Source: Chersky-265 sp035275285 (GTDB lineage Bacteria; Fibrobacterota; Fibrobacteria; UBA11236). From it: a DNA stretch of 64,000 nt. The stretch spans positions 107,656 through 171,655 of the forward strand of contig DATENA010000271.1 of assembly GCA_035275285.1 (NCBI GenBank), written 5' to 3'. Positions 52,678 to 62,362 of the stretch are shown here, piece after piece. Under the pieces are notes generated by a model. The model was not told the origin of the DNA and made no database searches. It worked only from the letters and a program-made list of their open reading frames with translations. A program made the position numbers and the translations under genes. Within the stretch, counting starts at the first letter, position 1, and the number at the start of each line of letters is the position of its first letter.

Positions 52678-53657
52678 TGCCGATGATTGAAATGAGAGAG
52701 GCCCTGAACCAGGCGCTCAAGGAAGAAATGACCCGGGACGAGAAAGTCTTCATCCTGGGCGAAGAGGTGGCCGAGTTCAACGGCGCCTACAAGGTGACCA
52801 AGGGACTGCTGGACCATTTCGGCCCCAAGCGCGTCATCGACACCCCGATTTCCGAATCCGGCTTCACCGGCCTGGCCGTGGGCGCCGCCATGATGGGCCT
52901 GCGCCCCGTGGTCGAGTTCATGAGCTTCAACTTCTCCCTGGTGGCGATCGATCAGATCATCTCCAATGCGGCCAAGATGTATTACATGTCCGGCGGGCTG
53001 TACAACATCCCCATGGTGATGCGCGGCCCCAACGGCGCGGGCCCTCGGGTCTCCTCCCAGCATTCGCACAACATGGAGTCCGTGTTCGCCCATTTCCCGG
53101 GCCTGCACGTGATGTCCCCGTCCACCCCTTCGGACGCTAAAGGCATGCTCAAGGCCGCCATCCGCTGCAATGACCCCGTGGTGTTTCTGGAGAACGAATT
53201 GGCCTACAACCTCAGGGAAGAGGTCCCCGAGGGCGAATACCTGATCCCCATCGGCAAGGGCGATATCAAGCGCGAAGGCACGGACGTGACGATTATCGCC
53301 TGGTCCCGCATGATGTCCCTGGCGAAAACCGCCGCGGAGGAACTGGCCAAGGAAGGCATCAACGTCGAGCTGCTCGACCCCCGCACCCTGAAGCCCCTCG
53401 ACATGCCCCTCATCGCCCGGTCGGTCAAGAAGACCAACCGCGTGGTAGTGGTGGAAGAAGGGCATTTCTTTTCGAGCCTGGGCGCGCAGGTGGCCGAGAG
53501 CGTGTACACGGACCTTTTCGATTACCTGGATTCGCCCATCGCGCGGGTATGCCAGAGCGAGAACCCCATGCCTTACGCGGCCAACCTTGAAGCCGCCACC
53601 TTGCCTTCGGTCGACAAGATCATCAAGGCCGTCAAGCAAGTCACCTACCGGAATTGA
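52677..53657 (+). CDS. pdhB: Pyruvate dehydrogenase E1 component, beta subunit
   Basis: The 326-residue beta chain pairs with the alpha subunit. Family blocks are visible: LGEEVAEFNGAYKVTKGL, DTPISESGFTGLAVGAAMMGLRPVVEF, MYYMSGG, and VVVVEEGHFFSSLGAQVAESV near the end. It is translationally coupled to pdhA. Confidence 0.95.
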   Translation: MPMIEMREALNQALKEEMTRDEKVFILGEEVAEFNGAYKVTKGLLDHFGPKRVIDTPISESGFTGLAVGAAMMGLRPVVEFMSFNFSLVAIDQIISNAAKMYYMSGGLYNIPMVMRGPNGAGPRVSSQHSHNMESVFAHFPGLHVMSPSTPSDAKGMLKAAIRCNDPVVFLENELAYNLREEVPEGEYLIPIGKGDIKREGTDVTIIAWSRMMSLAKTAAEELAKEGINVELLDPRTLKPLDMPLIARSVKKTNRVVVVEEGHFFSSLGAQVAESVYTDLFDYLDSPIARVCQSENPMPYAANLEAATLPSVDKIIKAVKQVTYRN

Positions 53658-53709
53658 ACCGATGCGGCCCAGGGATGGGCCGCCTGAAAATCCAAGGGAG
53701 TATAGAGAG

Positions 53710-55062
53710 ATGCCTACCAGCATGTTGATGCCGAGTTTGAGCCCGACCATGGAAGAGGGCGTATTGGCCAAATGGTTGGTCAAAGAAGGCGACTACGTCA
53801 AACCGGGAACGATGTTGTGCAGCGTCGAAACCGACAAGACCACGGTCGACTACGAAAGCCTGGACGAAGGCTTCCTCCGCAAAATCGTCGTTCCCGGCGG
53901 CTCCCCCGCCAAGGTGAACCAGCTCATCGCCGTCCTTGCGGACGATAAGGATGAGGACATCACCGCCTACCTGGAAAAAGCCCTGAAGAAGAGCCAGGAC
54001 ATGATCGCCTCCAAGGGCGGCGCCAAACCGGCCGCAGCTTCGGCCGCTCCGACCGCCGCCTCCAACGGCGCCGGTCCCGCTTCGGCCGCCTATGTTCCGG
54101 CCCGGCCCGCCTCCGCCGTGGCGCCGGAACCCGTCGCGCAACCCGTCCGGGGCGCGGATGAACGCGTAATGGCCTCTCCCCTCGCCCGCAGAATGGCCGA
54201 GGACGCCGGCATCGCCTTGCAGAACGTTCCCGGAAGCGGCCCCAACGGCCGCATCATCCGCAGGGACATCGAGAACTACAAACCGGAACCCGCTCCCAAG
54301 GCGGCGCTCGGCGGCAAAGCCGCTTCCGGCAAGGCCGAGGGCCCGGTGCAGCGTCCTTTGTTCGGCTCGCTGGCCCCCATCGTTCCCACCCAGGACGTCG
54401 CGCTCAACATGATGCGCAAGACCATCGGCAAGCGCCTGCTGGAATCGACCCAGGGCACGCCCACCTTCTACGTGACCATGAAGGTCGAGATGGCCGCCGT
54501 CAACTCTTTGCGGGCCCAGTTGAACCGCAGCCCCGGTTACAAGATCAGCGTGAACGATATCGTCACCAAGGCCACGGCCTTCGCCCTGCGGGAATTCCCC
54601 ACCGTGAACTCCTCCTTCCACGGGGACTTCATCCGCCAGAACGCCAATATCGACATTTGCGTGGCCGTCTCCATCGAAGGCGGGCTCATCACCCCCATCG
54701 TCCGGGACGCGGATCAGAAGGGCCTGGGGCTCATCTCCACGGAAATCAAGCAATTGGTTTCCAAGGCCAAGGCCGGCAAGCTGGCCCCGGACGAATACCA
54801 GGGCGGCACCTTCACCATCTCCAACCTGGGGATGTACGGCGTGGACGAGTTCACCGCCATCATCAATCCGCCCCAGTCCGCCATCCTGGCCGTGGGCGGC
54901 ATCCAGCAGGAAGTCTACCTCCAGGACGGAACCGCCAAGCAGCGGGACGTCATGAAGCTGACCATGACCTCGGACCACCGCGTCATCGACGGCGCCCTGG
55001 CGGCCCAGTTCCTGTCGGGCCTCAAGTCCCTGCTGGAAAACCCCATGTGGCTGATGCTTTAG
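53710..55062 (+). CDS. pdhC: Pyruvate dehydrogenase E2, dihydrolipoyl acetyltransferase
   Basis: The 450-residue E2 core protein has a lipoyl domain with the attachment Lys43 (ETDKTTVDY), an Ala/Pro linker, a peripheral subunit-binding domain (ASPLARRMAEDAGI, near 155-190), and the acyltransferase domain with the catalytic SDHRVIDG near residue 425. The ATG at 53710 follows AGGGAG. A 24-kD catalytic trimer is expected to form the core to which E1 and E3 bind. Confidence 0.95.
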   Translation: MPTSMLMPSLSPTMEEGVLAKWLVKEGDYVKPGTMLCSVETDKTTVDYESLDEGFLRKIVVPGGSPAKVNQLIAVLADDKDEDITAYLEKALKKSQDMIASKGGAKPAAASAAPTAASNGAGPASAAYVPARPASAVAPEPVAQPVRGADERVMASPLARRMAEDAGIALQNVPGSGPNGRIIRRDIENYKPEPAPKAALGGKAASGKAEGPVQRPLFGSLAPIVPTQDVALNMMRKTIGKRLLESTQGTPTFYVTMKVEMAAVNSLRAQLNRSPGYKISVNDIVTKATAFALREFPTVNSSFHGDFIRQNANIDICVAVSIEGGLITPIVRDADQKGLGLISTEIKQLVSKAKAGKLAPDEYQGGTFTISNLGMYGVDEFTAIINPPQSAILAVGGIQQEVYLQDGTAKQRDVMKLTMTSDHRVIDGALAAQFLSGLKSLLENPMWLML

Positions 55063-55066
55063 AAGA

Positions 55067-55173
55067 AGGGGCCAGGGATCAGGGGTTAGGGTGTTCAAGG
55101 TGGCGCACTGTCTCAATTCAGTCCGCCTGCTTCCTTGAACTTCCCAACCCCTAGCCCCTAATCCCTAACCCCT
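55067..55173. repeat. Inverted simple-repeat element between E2 and E3
   Basis: The left arm (55067-55100) contains AGGGGTTAGGG-like units and ends with TTCAAGG; the right arm (55133-55173) contains the reverse complement, starting CCTTGAA and ending with tandem CCCTAACCCCT units. Loop about 30 bp. It splits the pdh operon and may act as a terminator or attenuator. Confidence 0.85.
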
Positions 55174-55241
55174 GCAACGCATCGGCAGCACCGTATTTCT
55201 ATCTATTTAGGCAAACGCAGCATCTTTCCGAGGAGACAACT

Positions 55242-56645
55242 TTGGAATCGACTTATGACATCGTGGTAATCGGAAGCGGGCCCGGCGGTTACGTGGCCGC
55301 CATCAAAGGGGCCCAGGCCGGGAAGAAAGTCGCCCTGATCGAGAAATCCGAGTTGGGCGGCATCTGCCTCAATTGGGGATGCATCCCCACCAAAGCCCTC
55401 CTGAAGAGCGCCGAGGTCGCAGGCTACCTCAAGCATGCCGGCGACTATGGACTGTCCGCCGACAACGTCGCCGTCAACTATCCCAAGATCATCGATCGTT
55501 CCCGCGACGTGGCCAAACAGAACAGCAATGGCGTCCAGTTCCTGATGAAGAAGAACAAGATCGAGGTCGTGGCCGGCACCGCGAAACTGGTGGCCAAGGG
55601 TCTCATCGAGGTGACGGATGCCCAGGGCGCCCGCAAGAACCTGACCGCCAAGAGCATCATTATCGCCACCGGCGCTTCCGCGCGCTCCTTTCCCCAATAC
55701 CCCATCGACGGGGCCAACTTCATCACCTACCGCCATGCCCTGGAGCTGAAGGACCAGCCCAAGAAGATGCTCATCATCGGCGCGGGGGCCATCGGCGTGG
55801 AGTTCGCCTACTATTTCAACAGCCTGGGCACGGAAGTCCACCTGGTGGAAATGCTCCCGCAATTGCTGCCCATCGAGGACGAGGAAATCTCCAAGGTGCT
55901 GCTGGGCTCCTTCAAGAAGCAGGGCATCAACTGTTACGTGTCCACCAAGGTGGGCGAAGTGAAAGCTTCAAAGCCGGGCGTCATCGAGGCCAAACTGCTG
56001 GACGCGGCCAACAAGAAAACCGCCCTGACCGTGGACCGGGTGCTGGTGGCGGTGGGCATGACCCCCAATACCAAGGACCTGGGGCTGGAACAGGTGGGCG
56101 TCAAGCTGGACGAGCGCGGCTTCATCAAGGTGGACGCCTTCCAGGAAACCTCGGTCAAAGGCATTTTCGCCATCGGTGACGTGGCCGGCAAGCAATTGCT
56201 GGCGCATAAGGCCTCCGCGGAAGGCGAAGTGGCCGTGGCGCGCATCCTGGGCTCCGCCAAGCACGGGCTGGAATACAACCAGATCCCGGGCGCCACCTAT
56301 TGCCAGCCCCAAGTGGCCTCCATCGGTCTCACGGAAAAGGCCTGCAAGGAGAAGAGCATCGCCGTCAAGATCGGCCGCTTCCCCTTCTCCGCCAGCGGCA
56401 AGGCCCGCGCCATCGGCAAGACCGAAGGCCTGGTCAAACTGATCTTCGGCGCCAAGTTCGGCGAACTCCTGGGCGCCCATATCATCGGCAACGAAGCCAC
56501 GGAAATGCTGGCGGAACTGGGCGTGGCCATGACGCTGGAAACCACCTACGAGGAAATCATGCACACCGTGCACGCCCACCCCACCCTGTCCGAGGCGGTG
56601 ATGGAAGCGGCGATGGATAGCCAGGGGGCGGCGGTGCATATTTGA
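55242..56645 (+). CDS. lpdA: Dihydrolipoamide dehydrogenase (E3)
   Basis: The 467-residue FAD enzyme re-oxidises dihydrolipoamide with NAD. The start is TTG at 55242, with AGGAG 6 nt upstream. It shows the FAD motif VIGSGPGGYVAAI, the redox disulphide GGICLNWGCIPTK (Cys42 and Cys47), an NAD motif GAGAIGVEFAYYF, and the catalytic HAHPTLSE at the C-terminus. It works with the E1 and E2 proteins upstream. Confidence 0.96.
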   Translation: MESTYDIVVIGSGPGGYVAAIKGAQAGKKVALIEKSELGGICLNWGCIPTKALLKSAEVAGYLKHAGDYGLSADNVAVNYPKIIDRSRDVAKQNSNGVQFLMKKNKIEVVAGTAKLVAKGLIEVTDAQGARKNLTAKSIIIATGASARSFPQYPIDGANFITYRHALELKDQPKKMLIIGAGAIGVEFAYYFNSLGTEVHLVEMLPQLLPIEDEEISKVLLGSFKKQGINCYVSTKVGEVKASKPGVIEAKLLDAANKKTALTVDRVLVAVGMTPNTKDLGLEQVGVKLDERGFIKVDAFQETSVKGIFAIGDVAGKQLLAHKASAEGEVAVARILGSAKHGLEYNQIPGATYCQPQVASIGLTEKACKEKSIAVKIGRFPFSASGKARAIGKTEGLVKLIFGAKFGELLGAHIIGNEATEMLAELGVAMTLETTYEEIMHTVHAHPTLSEAVMEAAMDSQGAAVHI

Positions 56646-56720
56646 AAGCAAGGGGTGAAGAGGAACTCTTCGTGGAGTTTTTCGCTGAAGGGACATTTTG
56701 CAGGTTATAGTATGCATCCC

Positions 56721-56839
56721 GTCGGGAGTCGGGAGTCGGGAGTCGGGAGCGAATGCGGATACGCGCTCGAAAAACGGAGCGCGCACGCATTCGCCCTTCT
56801 CTTTTCTTGACTCCCGACTCCCGACTCCCGACTCCCGAC
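56721..56839. repeat. Long inverted repeat of GGGAGTC units
   Basis: Left arm 56721-56757 (four GTCGGGA units and GCGAATGCG), right arm about 56787-56839 (CGCATTCGC then four CTCCCGA units). Within it a second hairpin (CGCGCT near 56762 with AGCGCG near 56778) gives a near-complete cruciform of about 119 bp. It lies between E3 and the lipoate ligase gene. Confidence 0.88.
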
Positions 56840-56904
56840 AGGGAGCTCGGGAAATGTTCTCAATTTCAAAATCCACTCCATATTTCTAGTGTTCTTCATA
56901 CCCT

Positions 56905-57669
56905 TTGTCTTCCCCCTTCCCCATCCTCCGCCACGCCGACGTCCCTCCGGATTCCATTCCGACCGGAGAGCGGCTTTTGGATCGTTCCCTAAGGCCGTTC
57001 CTCGCCTGGGTGCCTGCCGCCAAGACCATCGTGCTCGGCAATTCCCAGGATCCGGAACGGGAACTGAACGTGGAGGCGGTGCTCCGGGACGGCATTCCCG
57101 TGTTCAAGCGCATGAGCGGAGGCGGGGCCGTACTGTTGTCCCCCGGCTGCGTATGCTTGGGGCTGCGCTTCACCAAGGGTAAAGACCTGTCCATCCACGA
57201 CTATTTCGCCAAGGGATCCGCCTTGATCACCGAAGTGGCGGCGGAGAAGCTGGGGCTGGAATTGCGCTTACGCGGCACGTCCGACCTGGCCTGCCTGGGA
57301 CCCCTCGGCACGGAAGCGGCATTGGGGGAGAAACTGGCGGAAACGGGCGGCAGCGGAGAGGGAACTCTGGAGCGGAAGGTGGCGGGCTGCGCCCTGTACA
57401 TGCCCCGGGACTTCGTTCTGTACCTGGTTTCCATCCTGGTAGACCCCGATTTCTCGGACATGGAGACGTATCTCGCGCATCCCTCCAAGGAACCCGGCTA
57501 CCGGGGCGGTCGCACCCACAGGGATTTCCTGGCGGGCCTGGGGCCCCTTTCCGGGAAGCCCTTGGAACCGGCGGACCTGGCGGGATGGCTGCAACGCAAA
57601 ATCCCGGCGATGCCGGGATTGGATTTGGACTGGGAGCTTTGCCCGGAGAAACCGGGTATCCGGGCCTGA
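56905..57669 (+). CDS. lplA: Lipoate-protein ligase-family protein
   Basis: About 254 residues. Family motifs are present: RMSGGGAVLLSPG (the RRxSGGGAV loop) and ERKVAGCALYMPRDFVLYL (the KxxG adenylate-binding Lys). It would attach lipoate to the E2 lipoyl domain. The start is unclear: the frame has a TTG at 56905 but no ribosome-binding site, and no ATG comes before residue 105. Its place after the pdh genes fits. Octanoyl transferase activity is an alternative. Confidence 0.8.
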   Translation: MSSPFPILRHADVPPDSIPTGERLLDRSLRPFLAWVPAAKTIVLGNSQDPERELNVEAVLRDGIPVFKRMSGGGAVLLSPGCVCLGLRFTKGKDLSIHDYFAKGSALITEVAAEKLGLELRLRGTSDLACLGPLGTEAALGEKLAETGGSGEGTLERKVAGCALYMPRDFVLYLVSILVDPDFSDMETYLAHPSKEPGYRGGRTHRDFLAGLGPLSGKPLEPADLAGWLQRKIPAMPGLDLDWELCPEKPGIRA

Positions 57670-57719
57670 GCCCGATGCACGGACCCGGGGAGCGGAGAAA
57701 AGTCCCCTACCTTACGCGA

Positions 57720-58835
57720 TCAGGGCTTTGCGGCCGGCGCGGCGCCTCCTGGCTTGGACGCAGGAGGTTTGGCGGGCTGGGCCTTGACGGTGCCGGGTGC
57801 CGCACCCTTGGGCGCTTCCGCGGCAGGAGCAGCCTCGATTTTGACGGAGTCGGCCGCATGGGCCGAATCGGCCTTGGCCATGGGCGGCGGAGGCGGGGCC
57901 AACAGCAATTCGAACGGCTTTTTCTTGAAACTGTCGAAGCGCCAGGCGGAAAGCTTGATCAGATCCTTGCGGGAGGGATGCTGGGTATAAGCATACCCTG
58001 AGAGGGTTTTGCTGGCCTTCAACTCATGCATGGTCCCGTTCTTCAGCCCGATTTTCACGTACACGGCGGGCGTGTCCAGCTTGACCTTGGACACGTTGGT
58101 GTCCGAGGCCGTGACGAACTCGTCCACGCTCATTTCGGCGAAGCGGGTGGCCATCTCGTTGGCGGACGCGTTCACGACGCGATTGCTGTCCTGCGGCGCC
58201 AGCATCTTCCAGGTCGAATCCGTAACGGCCTCCAGCTTATAGGCATAAGCCGTGCCGGTGGAATCCCTCCAGGTGGCCTCCACGGTCTTGACGTCCTTGG
58301 ACGTGGCCGGGAAGAGCTTGCGATCCTTCCAATCATCGTCCTTGGTGGCGATTTCCCAGGTGAAATTGCCGGGGGTGCGGTAGACTTCGGGCTTGGCTTC
58401 CCATTTCCAGTAGGTGGAACTGTAGTCCGCGCCGGAGGTCTTTCCGATCACCACCTGGGCCACGGTCTTCCCCGTTCCGTCCTGGAGGGTCACGTGCTTC
58501 GCCTCGTTGGAATCCAGGCCGTACTCGGCCAGGCGGCCCGGACTGTTGGAAACCAACTCCTTGTTCTGGAGGCTGAAGAGGTTGGAAAGCACCTTGTTGA
58601 TCTTGGCCGTGTCCACGGAATACCCATCCTTGGCCACCACCCACTTCCCGTCCTTCTTCTGCAGGGAGGAAGTATCGGGTTTCTTGGAGACCCGCAGCAT
58701 GGTCACGCCGGACTTGTAGGTGCTGTCGAACACGGGCGCGTCCTTCTGCATGACCTTTTCATTGCTGCGTTTCTTCAGCAGGATGGCCGCCAGCAATGCC
58801 AAGGCGGCGAGCAGAACAATCAGGGTCCTCTTCAT
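57720..58835 (-). CDS. DUF4340-domain lipid or envelope-associated protein
   Basis: The 371-residue protein has an N-terminal anchor (ALALLAAILLK) and a repeat of a beta-rich DUF4340 domain (about 30-290, including LVSNSPGRLAEYGLDSNEAKHVTLQDG and VVIGKTSGADYSSTYWK). The C-terminal 60 residues are Pro/Ala-rich. DUF4340 proteins usually accompany GldF/GldG-type ABC transporters, as here. It overlaps gldG by four bases. Confidence 0.82.
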   Translation of the reverse strand: MKRTLIVLLAALALLAAILLKKRSNEKVMQKDAPVFDSTYKSGVTMLRVSKKPDTSSLQKKDGKWVVAKDGYSVDTAKINKVLSNLFSLQNKELVSNSPGRLAEYGLDSNEAKHVTLQDGTGKTVAQVVIGKTSGADYSSTYWKWEAKPEVYRTPGNFTWEIATKDDDWKDRKLFPATSKDVKTVEATWRDSTGTAYAYKLEAVTDSTWKMLAPQDSNRVVNASANEMATRFAEMSVDEFVTASDTNVSKVKLDTPAVYVKIGLKNGTMHELKASKTLSGYAYTQHPSRKDLIKLSAWRFDSFKKKPFELLLAPPPPPMAKADSAHAADSVKIEAAPAAEAPKGAAPGTVKAQPAKPPASKPGGAAPAAKP

Positions 58836-60466
58836 GCCATTGCCTCCTTCTTCTTTCTGCGGATGCCGATCACGATTCCCGCGCCCAGCAGCAGCAAGGG
58901 GGCGGCCGCCATGTTCAACAGCAGGATGTACGGCTTCTTGGATTTCTTCGCTTCCAGGATCGGCGCGTTCGCGATTTCCCGGCTGCGGATGGTGATCAGG
59001 TCCGGGTCCAGCGCCAACTGGTCGAAGCTGTTCAGGACCAAATGGAGATTGGCTACGGCATTGGTGTAGCCCACGTAGAAGTCCGTGGCGAACAAGGCAT
59101 TGCCCACCACCAAGATGCGGCTTTCCTTCTGGGAAACCTTGATCACCCCGGCGGGGTCGATTTTCTGGGTGCTGTCCGTGGCGGGCAACGGATTGTTCTC
59201 GTAGAAAGAGTGGATTTTCCCGGACTTGAGCACGACGAGGTTCTGCTCATGCTGGTTCACCGGGAGGAACTCTTTCAGATCGCGCGGAAGGAGGAAGAAA
59301 TTGTTGGCTTCTTCCCACGATCCCTTGGTGGAGTGCGCCAGCACTTCGACCTTGGTCGAATCTTTCTTGGTGGTGTCGATTTCCACCGCCGAGGCCCAGG
59401 GCAGGCTCACGGCCCCCAGTTTGGAAGTGATGGGGCTGCTGGCGTTGAGGCCGTCGCCCTGTATGGTGATCCAGTACGGATAGGGCGAAGGGAAGAAGGA
59501 ATTGCCGAAGCGCACGAACTGGAAATTGCGATCCTCCAGCACGACGTTCTTCTTCACCGCCAGGCCGTAATGGGCCAGCAGGTCTTCGTACCCGTTGCGG
59601 GAGGCCGTGCCGTTGATGCCCATGCCCAGGCTCATGTCCACCCCCGGGGCCAGGAACATCACCGATTTGCCCTTCATCAGGAATTGATCGATGCGGAACT
59701 TCTCCAGGTCGGTGACCCGCGACGGCGCGGCCACCAGCAGCAGGTCCACGGTTTCCGGGATCGGCGCCGTGAGGGGGTCAAGCTTTTCGAGCTTATAAAG
59801 CTTCTCCGCCTCTTCTTTCAGGGTCGGGAAGTTCTCATCGAAGCCGCTGGTGGTCTTGGGTTGCGGTCCCGGCAGGGTCATGGAAAGCTTGGCCCCCTGC
59901 CCGCCTTCCAGGATGCCGATGGTCTTGACGGACCCGGTGAGCTTCTTCAGCTTCACCACCAGGTCGTACTCGAAGGACTCCAGGTTCTGCAGGACGGGAA
60001 TCACTTCCTTCTTGTCGCCATAGGTCATCGCCAGGCCGAAGAAACCCTTCTTGATTTGCAGGCCTTCGGAGCTCTGCTCCTGCAATTGCACCTCCTGGAT
60101 CCCCAGGGAAGTGGCGGATTGGCGCTTGGTTTCGCTCTCGCCCGGGTCCTCGAACACGAGGGTGATCTTGCCATTGGCCTGGGCCTCGAACTCGCGCAGG
60201 AGGTCCACCACGTGGGTCCGGATCTGCAGGAACTGGGTGGGCAGGTCCTTGGACATGACGACCTTCACCGTGACCAGATCCGGCAGGGAGCGGATGGTGT
60301 TCAGGGAGGCCTTGCTCAAGGTGAATTGCTTGCCCGAAGTGAGGTCCAGGCGGCGATGGAAAAACATTTCGCTGGTAAGGCCGATCACGGCCAGGATTAC
60401 CACCAAGGTGACGATGCCCAGATAGGCGTTGGCGCGGCTGCTCAGTTTCTTGGAATTCATGGCCAT
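58832..60466 (-). CDS. gldG: GldG-like substrate-binding component of an ABC transporter
   Basis: The 544-residue protein has one N-terminal and one C-terminal membrane helix with a large extracytoplasmic region. It matches the GldG/ABC_transp_aux family (FFHRRLDLTSGKQFTLSKASLNTIRSL, FLAPGVDMSLGM). In gliding Bacteroidota the family goes with GldA and GldF. In other bacteria this set may export other material. It overlaps the DUF4340 gene. Confidence 0.88.
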   Translation of the reverse strand: MAMNSKKLSSRANAYLGIVTLVVILAVIGLTSEMFFHRRLDLTSGKQFTLSKASLNTIRSLPDLVTVKVVMSKDLPTQFLQIRTHVVDLLREFEAQANGKITLVFEDPGESETKRQSATSLGIQEVQLQEQSSEGLQIKKGFFGLAMTYGDKKEVIPVLQNLESFEYDLVVKLKKLTGSVKTIGILEGGQGAKLSMTLPGPQPKTTSGFDENFPTLKEEAEKLYKLEKLDPLTAPIPETVDLLLVAAPSRVTDLEKFRIDQFLMKGKSVMFLAPGVDMSLGMGINGTASRNGYEDLLAHYGLAVKKNVVLEDRNFQFVRFGNSFFPSPYPYWITIQGDGLNASSPITSKLGAVSLPWASAVEIDTTKKDSTKVEVLAHSTKGSWEEANNFFLLPRDLKEFLPVNQHEQNLVVLKSGKIHSFYENNPLPATDSTQKIDPAGVIKVSQKESRILVVGNALFATDFYVGYTNAVANLHLVLNSFDQLALDPDLITIRSREIANAPILEAKKSKKPYILLLNMAAAPLLLLGAGIVIGIRRKKKEAMA

Positions 60467-60469
60467 GGA

Positions 60470-61192
60470 TTATCTCCACTTCCTGGCTTCGATGTTCTTG
60501 ACGTTCAGGTAGAGGAACAGGGCGATCACGGAGGCGTAGTAGACCACGTCCCGGGAATCGATGACGCCCCTCGTCACGTTGTTGAAATGGCTGAGCAGGC
60601 TCACGTATTCGCAGACGGACACGATGGAACCCAATGCATTGAGCCATACCGGGGCGATGCCCACCAGCAGCAGCACGAAGATGGCCGCCAGCGAGATGAT
60701 GAAGGCCACCACCTGGTTTTCCGTCAGGGAACTGATGTACAGCCCGATGGCCAGGTAGGCCGAGCCCAGGAAAAGCGCGCCCACGTACGATCCCACGATG
60801 ACGCCGAGGTCCGGCTTGCCCAGGTAGAGGAGCGAAGCGGGAATGGACATGGAGAAGGCCAGGGTGATGGCCAGGAAGGCGAAGGCCGCCAGGAACTTGC
60901 CCGCCACGATCTCCCATTCCTTCATGGGCATGGTCAGCAGCAGCTCGACCGTGCCCATCTTCTTCTCTTCCGCCCACAGCCTCATGGTGATGGCCGGAAC
61001 GAAGAACAGAAAGACCCAGGGCATGGCCGCGAAATACCCGCGCATGGTGACCTGCCCCTGGCGGAAGAAGTCCTGCACGAAGAAGAAGAAAGCGTTGGAG
61101 ACCAGCAGGTAGAAGATGATGAATACGAATCCGATGGGCGAGGAGAAATAGCTCCTCAGCTCCTTTTTGAAAATGGTAATGGCGTTATGCAT
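60470..61192 (-). CDS. gldF: ABC transporter permease, GldF-like
   Basis: The 240-residue permease has six membrane helices and the ABC-2 type pattern (KKELRSYFSSPIGFVFIIFYLL, ITMRLWAEEKKMGTVELLLTMPM). The ATG at 61192 follows GAGGGG. It is 3 bp from gldG and 2 bp from gldA. Confidence 0.9.
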   Translation of the reverse strand: MHNAITIFKKELRSYFSSPIGFVFIIFYLLVSNAFFFFVQDFFRQGQVTMRGYFAAMPWVFLFFVPAITMRLWAEEKKMGTVELLLTMPMKEWEIVAGKFLAAFAFLAITLAFSMSIPASLLYLGKPDLGVIVGSYVGALFLGSAYLAIGLYISSLTENQVVAFIISLAAIFVLLLVGIAPVWLNALGSIVSVCEYVSLLSHFNNVTRGVIDSRDVVYYASVIALFLYLNVKNIEARKWR

Positions 61193-61194
61193 GC

Positions 61195-62118
61195 TCAACC
61201 CCTCGTCAATTTCGCGAAAACGTCTTCGAGGCTGGCAGTCTCGGCCTTGAGCTCGGACACCAACCAATCCTTCTCCACGGCAAGCTTGAACAGGTCCAGG
61301 GACACGTCCCTCTGTTCGGCCCCCTGCACGGCCAGGCGCACGAACCCGTCGCGGCCATCGGCGATCTTCTCCGCCTTCTTCACGAACGGGACGGAGGCCA
61401 ATTGGCCCTGCACGTCCGGCCCCTTCACGGTCAGGTACACGGTGGTACCGGAAGAGCGGGACATGAGCTCCTTGGGGGTGCCTTGGGCCACGATATGCCC
61501 ATTGTTGATGATGAGCACCCGGTCGCTGGTGGCCTCCACCTCGGACAGGATGTGGGTGGAATGGATCACCGTCTTTTCCTGGCCCAAGTTGTTGATGAGA
61601 CTGAGGATATCCCGGATCTGGTTCGGATCCAGGCCCGAGGTCGGTTCGTCCAGGATGAGCACCGCCGGATCGTGGATCATGGCCTGGGCCAGACCCACCC
61701 GCTGGCGGTAACCCTTGGACAGATGGCCGATGAGCTTATGGGTCACCTTGCCCAGATCGCAATCGGAAATCACCTTCTCGACGGCGCCCTTGCGCTTTTC
61801 CGAAGCGACCCCGCGCACCTCGGCCGAAAAGGCCAGGTAGGTGGACACGTCCATATCATGGTACAGAGGACAGCTTTCCGGCAGATACCCGATCTGCTCT
61901 TTCACCTTCAGAGGTTGATCGAACGTATCGTGCCCGTTGATGCTGGCGCGTCCCGCGGTGGCGGAAATGAAGCAGGTCAGGATTTTCATCGTGGTGGTCT
62001 TGCCGGCCCCATTGGGTCCCAGCAACCCCACCACCTCGCCCCGGTTGATATGGAACGAGATGTTGTCTATGGCGGTGGATTGGCCATAACGCTTGGTCAG
62101 GCCTTCGACATGGATCAT
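61195..62118 (-). CDS. gldA: ABC transporter ATPase, GldA-like
   Basis: The 307-residue ATPase has Walker A GPNGAGKTTT, Q-loop, signature LSKGYRQRVGLAQAM and Walker B VLILDEPTSGLDP. It is preceded by GAAAGG. With gldF and gldG it makes a complete transporter. The start at 62118 is preferred by homology; the frame is open upstream. Confidence 0.92.
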   Translation of the reverse strand: MIHVEGLTKRYGQSTAIDNISFHINRGEVVGLLGPNGAGKTTTMKILTCFISATAGRASINGHDTFDQPLKVKEQIGYLPESCPLYHDMDVSTYLAFSAEVRGVASEKRKGAVEKVISDCDLGKVTHKLIGHLSKGYRQRVGLAQAMIHDPAVLILDEPTSGLDPNQIRDILSLINNLGQEKTVIHSTHILSEVEATSDRVLIINNGHIVAQGTPKELMSRSSGTTVYLTVKGPDVQGQLASVPFVKKAEKIADGRDGFVRLAVQGAEQRDVSLDLFKLAVEKDWLVSELKAETASLEDVFAKLTRG

Positions 62119-62322
62119 GCTCAACCTTTCACGTTTTATAACAATGCCCCCGGGAGGGGGTATCCTTAAAAGCGGTAGGAATTTACTATGCCGGATGGTC
62201 AAAATCAAGCGAACGGGGTGATTTTTTCGCTGTCAACGTACTGCGTAGGTTACCCGCCGCCGGGGCGGACGGCATGGCCGGACGCAGGTCCCCGTGCCGG
62301 GTTAAGGCCATGACTTGAAAAG

Positions 62323-62355
62323 AAAAAGGGCAGTCCCTGAGGTCCGCCCTTTTTT
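62323..62355 (-). terminator. Terminator downstream of tmRNA
   Basis: A 9-bp stem (AAAAAGGGC at 62323-62331 with GCCCTTTTT at 62346-62354) with a 14-nt loop is followed by TTTTTCTTTTC on the minus strand. T residues also flank it on plus, so it may work in both directions. Confidence 0.75.
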
Positions 62356-62362
62356 GGCTCCT

